A stretch of 64,000 nucleotides of DNA. It comes from Burkholderiaceae bacterium (GTDB lineage Bacteria; Pseudomonadota; Gammaproteobacteria; Burkholderiales; Burkholderiaceae_A). The stretch covers positions 1-64,000 of the forward strand of contig SGYQ01000007.1 of assembly GCA_004214155.1 (NCBI GenBank), read 5' to 3'. How positions within the stretch are numbered: position 1 is the stretch's first letter; every line of letters starts with the position of its first letter. Positions 59,028 to 64,000 of this stretch are shown here, one piece after another. A program made the translations under genes and the position numbers. Below the pieces are notes generated by a model. That model saw nothing but the letters and a program-made list of their open reading frames with translations, made no database searches and was not told the DNA's origin.

Positions 59028-59628
59028 TATCTATTTCCCATTTCATTTTGATGGTTTTATCCCTTATACGCAAAAGCCAAAATGCTAATGCAATGGTTTT
59101 TGCGTCTATTATTTCCAAATTTTGCACTTTTGCAAGGAACTCTTCAACAGTAATATCCACTAGATTAATACATTCTCCGGGTTCGGTGGTTTGCTCGCAC
59201 TCCCTGACTAAATCTTTTGCGCAAAATAAAAATATCTTTTCATCGGAATAGGCCGGAACCGGAAATAACTCTCCAAGTTTACACCAACTCTTTGCAATAT
59301 AACCGGTTTCCTCTAAAAGCTCTCTTTTAGCTGTTGTTAAAGGGCTTTCCCCTCTATCGATTTTTCCTGCAGGAAATTCAAAAATTTCTTGTTTAATTGG
59401 GAATCTCCATTGTTTCTCAATCAAGAGTTTTTCTGTGCTCAAAAACGGTAATATCGCAACAGCACCTGGATGCTTGAAATACTCTCTAACGCTTTTTTGG
59501 TTATCAGCAGTAAGAACCTCATCCTTATACAAATTTAGAAAGATCCCCTCAAAAATTTTAGTGCTACTAATACTCCTTTCTTCTAATAAAATATTCTTGA
59601 GCTTGCTATTTTTCTCGTATTTGTGCAT
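59020..59628 (-). CDS. NUDIX hydrolase, ADP-ribose pyrophosphatase-like
   Basis: Nudix box GESPLTTAKRELLEETGYIA (GX5EX7REUXEEXGU). Confidence 0.88.
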   Translation of the reverse strand: MHKYEKNSKLKNILLEERSISSTKIFEGIFLNLYKDEVLTADNQKSVREYFKHPGAVAILPFLSTEKLLIEKQWRFPIKQEIFEFPAGKIDRGESPLTTAKRELLEETGYIAKSWCKLGELFPVPAYSDEKIFLFCAKDLVRECEQTTEPGECINLVDITVEEFLAKVQNLEIIDAKTIALAFWLLRIRDKTIKMKWEIDNG

Positions 59629-59638
59629 CCAACCTACC

Positions 59639-61144
59639 CTAATTCGAAAAAAAAGAAAATTCCACTAATCTAGTTACTGGTTCAAACATTATGTCGGGAA
59701 AAAGCCCGAGAATTAATATAATCGAACCATTGATAATTAGGAATGCAGAGGACATAAAACTTAGCTGAACTTTTTTTACTGATTCGTTTATATACATGCC
59801 GTCAAATAATATTACCTTGACAATGCGCAAATAATAAAAAGCCCCGACTACTGAAAATAGAACAGCGAATACAGCCAACCATACTAAATCTGCAGCTACC
59901 ATTGACTCAAGAATTACAAACTTAGTATAAAACCCAATTGTAGGAGGAATTCCTGCCATCGATAACATAAATAGCACCATACACCACGCTACTACTGGGT
60001 TAGCTTTGACCATAAATCTCAAGTCAGAAATCAAATCACTAGAAATTTTCTCTTCTTTTGCGAGTAACAAAACACACCCTAGTGCACCTAAAAAAGATAA
60101 CAAATAAATAAAAATATAAGCAAATAGTCCCATAATTACTGAAATCTCTAACACCAGATTTTCAGTTAACTCATAATTCATAGAAGCTATTGCCCCAACT
60201 AAAAATCCCACGTGACCAATGGTAGAGTATCCCATTAGTCGCTTGAAACTTTTTTGCAATATTGCGACTAAATTACCCAGTCCAAGTGATAAGAATGCCA
60301 AAATAATAAACATTCCCTTCCAATCTTCTAACAAGGGATAAAAACCATCAAATAATATTCGATATATCATTAAAACCGCAGCAACTTTGGGGGTGGAGCC
60401 AATCAGTAAAGTTGACGGCAATGCAGCACCCTGATATATATCAGGGACCCACATATGGAACGGCACTGCTCCTAATTTGAATGCAAGCCCACAAACCACA
60501 AAAACAAGCCCAAAAACTACTATGATGGGGTTTGCTCCATCGGACAAAATTTGATCAGCTATTTCATTTAATTGTAAGGTACCGGTTGCCCCGTAAATCA
60601 TTGAAATGCCATAAAGAAGAAAGCCGGATGCCAACGCAGCCAAAACAAAAAATTTAATAGCCGCTTCAATAGAAGCGCTACTCTCTCTATTGAGAGCGAT
60701 TAAAGATATCAGCGACAGGGAGACCAATTCAATTCCTAAGTAAATTATAAGAAGATGACTAGCAGACATCATTAGGAACTGGCCTAAAAGACCAAAACTC
60801 GATAAGAGAAAAAACTCTGATTGAGAAATTTTCATCAAATTCAAAAATTGTTCGCAATAAAGGAGAGCTAGCGCAAATACTATACAAATAAAGCCTTTCG
60901 AAAACACAGAGATTGGATCAATTACATACATGCCATTAAACCCGTATTCAATGGTTGGATTTGAAAACGAGTCAATAACCATATAAAACCCAAAAACAAA
61001 CAAAGAAACTAAAAATGCTCTAGACAAAAAGAGTTCTTTACTTTTTCCGACAAGCAAAGAAAGCAAAAGAAAGAGAATTATTAAGCCGAATAATATGATC
61101 TCTGTGCTAGCAAGTAATATGTTTAGGCTATTGAATGTGTGCAT
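59639..61144 (-). CDS. nuoN: NADH-quinone oxidoreductase subunit N
   Basis: Polytopic antiporter-like; FKLGAVPFHMWVPDIYQGAALPST. Confidence 0.93.
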   Translation of the reverse strand: MHTFNSLNILLASTEIILFGLIILFLLLSLLVGKSKELFLSRAFLVSLFVFGFYMVIDSFSNPTIEYGFNGMYVIDPISVFSKGFICIVFALALLYCEQFLNLMKISQSEFFLLSSFGLLGQFLMMSASHLLIIYLGIELVSLSLISLIALNRESSASIEAAIKFFVLAALASGFLLYGISMIYGATGTLQLNEIADQILSDGANPIIVVFGLVFVVCGLAFKLGAVPFHMWVPDIYQGAALPSTLLIGSTPKVAAVLMIYRILFDGFYPLLEDWKGMFIILAFLSLGLGNLVAILQKSFKRLMGYSTIGHVGFLVGAIASMNYELTENLVLEISVIMGLFAYIFIYLLSFLGALGCVLLLAKEEKISSDLISDLRFMVKANPVVAWCMVLFMLSMAGIPPTIGFYTKFVILESMVAADLVWLAVFAVLFSVVGAFYYLRIVKVILFDGMYINESVKKVQLSFMSSAFLIINGSIILILGLFPDIMFEPVTRLVEFSFFSN

Positions 61145-61168
61145 ATCTCTTAATTCGTATAAATAAAT

Positions 61169-62659
61169 TTAATATGCCTTACCACGTCCAACATGGTCGA
61201 CAAGGTTAGTTATACTCGCTTCAGTTACGCTAGTAATTAGATCTGGCTTTACCCCTAACAAAAGGATAAATCCGGAAAAAATTACAAGTAATATGAGCTC
61301 TCTTTTGTTAACATCAACAAGGTTCATTACGTTATTGTTTGAAACTTCCCCGTAAAAAACTTTTTTAACTAGTAATAGTGAATAACCAGCACCGAGTATT
61401 AAAGTCAATGCAGCAAACAGACCGATTACAATGTCTTGCTTAACAGCGGCCAGTATCACAAAAAATTCCCCTACAAATCCGCTTGTTGCCGGTAATCCAC
61501 AGTTCGCTAACGCAAAAAAAACGAAAAATGCGGAAAAAATTGGCATTTTATTACAAACACCTCCGTAATCGTCAATTTTTCTGCTGTGCATGCGATCATA
61601 TAAAACTCCTATTGAAAAAAACATCGCCCCAGAAATAAATCCGTGAGAAATCATCTGAAAAATTGCTCCCTGTATTCCAAGGGACGAAAACAGAAATGTT
61701 CCTAGAGTAACAAAGCCCATATGAGCTATTGAAGAGTATGCGATTAACTTTTTCATATCTTCCTGAACCAAAGCAACCAACGCAATATAGCTAATCGCTA
61801 CAAGTGACAACACTATGATTGCCTGGGCCAAAAATACAGAGGCGTCTGGTAATATTGGCAATGTGAGCCTTAAAAATCCATACCCTCCAAGCTTCAACAT
61901 GATCGCAGCTAAAATAATTGAGCCACCAGTGGGCGCTTCAACATGGGCATCAGGCAACCATGTATGCACAGGCCACATTGGAATTTTTACCGCGAATGCT
62001 AGAAAGAGTGCAGCAAATAGATATAGCTGCACTGGTAAATCAAGTGCAAATTTATGCCACTCTAAAATCGAAAAAGAATTCGTCGTTATATAAAGGTAAA
62101 TTAATGCTACAAGTGCAAGCAATGAACCTAGCAAAGTATATAGAAAGAATTTAACGGCAGCGTAAATCCTGTTTTGTCCTCCCCAAATACCGATGATAAA
62201 ATACATTGGAATCAAGGTTGCCTCGAAAAAAACATAGAATAACACACCGTCCAAAGCACAAAACACTCCGATGAGCAGACCAGACATAATCAAGAAATTC
62301 CCGAGATAAAGGGGAACATTTTCCTTTATCACATCCCATGCTGAGATGATCACAATTAAAGTAATTAACGATGTTAGTGGCAGAAAAAATATAGATATGC
62401 CATCAACACCTAGAAAATAGTTAATGCCAAAATCTTTTATCCATACTACCTTCTCCATAAACTGCATTTTAGAATATGCTGGCTCAAAAAAAATCAACGG
62501 AATTAAACTCAAAATGAGGGAAACAAAAGAAATACCTAATGCAACAAACTTTAATGTACTACTTTGGATTTTTTCAAATAAGGAGCCACATAGCAAAACC
62601 ATGAGACCACCTATGATAGGAAACCATAAGGCAAAAGAAAGAATCGGAGAGTTAATCAT
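61169..62659 (-). CDS. nuoM: NADH-quinone oxidoreductase subunit M
   Basis: VKIPMWPVHTWLPDAHVEAPTGGSIILA. Confidence 0.95.
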   Translation of the reverse strand: MINSPILSFALWFPIIGGLMVLLCGSLFEKIQSSTLKFVALGISFVSLILSLIPLIFFEPAYSKMQFMEKVVWIKDFGINYFLGVDGISIFFLPLTSLITLIVIISAWDVIKENVPLYLGNFLIMSGLLIGVFCALDGVLFYVFFEATLIPMYFIIGIWGGQNRIYAAVKFFLYTLLGSLLALVALIYLYITTNSFSILEWHKFALDLPVQLYLFAALFLAFAVKIPMWPVHTWLPDAHVEAPTGGSIILAAIMLKLGGYGFLRLTLPILPDASVFLAQAIIVLSLVAISYIALVALVQEDMKKLIAYSSIAHMGFVTLGTFLFSSLGIQGAIFQMISHGFISGAMFFSIGVLYDRMHSRKIDDYGGVCNKMPIFSAFFVFFALANCGLPATSGFVGEFFVILAAVKQDIVIGLFAALTLILGAGYSLLLVKKVFYGEVSNNNVMNLVDVNKRELILLVIFSGFILLLGVKPDLITSVTEASITNLVDHVGRGKAY

Positions 62660-62668
62660 CTACAGTTC

Positions 62669-64000
62669 CTAATTTATTTCTGCAGCAGGAATAAACCACC
62701 ACAAAAATGTTGCAATTCCTAAAATCATCCCCATGGCGTAGTGGAAAACAAAACCAGTTTGGGAAATCTTCATGGTGCCAGCAAGCCTTTTTGTAAGATT
62801 TACCGTTCCATGAACCATCCACTTATCTATCACTATTTTTTCCGAAATGGCGTACAACTTTTCACCAATCTTAATGACATTCTTGACCAGTATTTTTAAA
62901 TAAAATAGATCGAAGAAATATTTTTCCCGAAATAATCGGAAAAAATAATTGTCACTGTCAGAACAATCATTTGAAAATGACGGATAAAACTTATAAACAC
63001 TAACTGCTAAAACTATGCCAACACCGACCAACACAATTGGCATAGAATAAAATCCATGAATGGCGAAATCAATGGCTGATGAGAAATTCTCGATTATGTT
63101 CGATACGATATTATTTCCTTCCATTACAAAAATTTCCTGTTGCAGAAAGTTGTTTATAACAAAAGGTTGAACAAGCAAGCCCCCGAGAAATATTGAGGGA
63201 ATGGCAAGCAACAAGAGAGGAAACCATACAACTGCCGGTGACTCTTTTGGTATAAGTTCTTTGGTGTTGAAGCGAGGTTTTCCGTGAAATACAAGGAGCA
63301 TAAGTCTCGTACTGTAAAAAGCTGTGACAATTACTCCAATATTTAAAAACCAATAAATCAATTCAGATAAGTTACCAACTCTTTCATTCACCGCTAACAA
63401 TATAAGATCTTTTGAATAGAAACCGGATAAAAAAGGTATGCCCATAAGTGACAAAGAGCCAATAAGCATCAACGAATAAGTTAATGGCATGTACCTAAAT
63501 AATCCGCCCATTTTTCTTATATCTTGCTCGTGATGCATTCCAATAATCACCGACCCAGCGCCAAGAAAAAGAAGTGCCTTGAAAAAGGCGTGCGTTACGA
63601 GATGAAAGATTGCAAGGCTGTAAGCTGAACAACCTAGAGCTACGGTCATATACCCCAACTGCGACAATGTAGAATAAGCAACGATCCTTTTTATATCATT
63701 TTGGAACATGCCTAAAATTCCAGTAAAAAAAGCCGTGAAACCACCGATTATAAAGATAATTGATAGAGCGTTTTGAGAAAGCTCGAAGATTGGTGATAGT
63801 CTAACAACCATAAATATCCCAGCCGTAACCATTGTTGCTGCATGTATTAAAGCCGAAATTGGAGTAGGACCCTCCATCGAATCAGGTAACCATACATGCA
63901 GAGGAATCTGTGCAGACTTACCCATCGCTCCGATAAACAGACAACAACACATCAAAAATAACAAATCAAATTCAAAACCAAAAAAGCCTATAGTTGTATC
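62669..64000 (-). CDS. nuoL: NADH-quinone oxidoreductase subunit L (partial, runs off the window)
   Basis: GKSAQIPLHVWLPDSMEGPTPISALIHAATMVTAGIFMVVRL; frame open to 64000. Confidence 0.93.
   Translation of the reverse strand, partial: DTTIGFFGFEFDLLFLMCCCLFIGAMGKSAQIPLHVWLPDSMEGPTPISALIHAATMVTAGIFMVVRLSPIFELSQNALSIIFIIGGFTAFFTGILGMFQNDIKRIVAYSTLSQLGYMTVALGCSAYSLAIFHLVTHAFFKALLFLGAGSVIIGMHHEQDIRKMGGLFRYMPLTYSLMLIGSLSLMGIPFLSGFYSKDLILLAVNERVGNLSELIYWFLNIGVIVTAFYSTRLMLLVFHGKPRFNTKELIPKESPAVVWFPLLLLAIPSIFLGGLLVQPFVINNFLQQEIFVMEGNNIVSNIIENFSSAIDFAIHGFYSMPIVLVGVGIVLAVSVYKFYPSFSNDCSDSDNYFFRLFREKYFFDLFYLKILVKNVIKIGEKLYAISEKIVIDKWMVHGTVNLTKRLAGTMKISQTGFVFHYAMGMILGIATFLWWFIPAAEIN

Noticed and set aside
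1-64000. CRISPR array, rRNA operon, IS element/transposase, prophage genes
   Set aside because: No spaced direct repeats, rRNA signature or transposase/integrase motifs seen in any frame I read.

Overview
AT-rich, densely coded bacterial chromosome segment, probably from a marine or free-living proteobacterium (gamma/beta-like gene content). I could not run searches, so family calls come from reading the translations. Core content: smc (partial), queF, dapD, DUF1178, mnmH, ppiD-like, a selenocysteine locus, lon-clpX-clpP-tig, hpnCDE, alr, lplT-like, fused tsaB-rimI, fused ispDF, mfd, mrp, moeA, ABC-F, purL, ybbA/lolD-like, tesA-like, and nuoL(partial)-nuoM-nuoN. tRNAs: Sec(UCA), Asp(GUC), Val(UAC), Leu(UAG), Ser(UGA). 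Two regions stand out. (1) 7.2-12.9 kb: an OhrR/MarR-like regulator, an orphan periplasmic ABC substrate-binding protein split by an in-frame UGA, then selB, selC and selA, all on the minus strand. The UGA is followed 12 nt later by an 8-bp stem/5-nt loop hairpin fitting a bacterial SECIS, so I call the split ORF a selenoprotein. (2) 45-58 kb: an accessory block with a TolQ/ExbB/MotA-like channel, two N-terminally anchored vWA proteins with a TolR/ExbD-like Asp in the membrane segment, a PEGA+FGE-sulfatase protein, a TPR/PEGA-like protein and a lipoprotein. It is flanked by two secreted DUF4214-like proteins and lies next to the 3' end of tRNA-Ser. It may be an undescribed energised envelope system.
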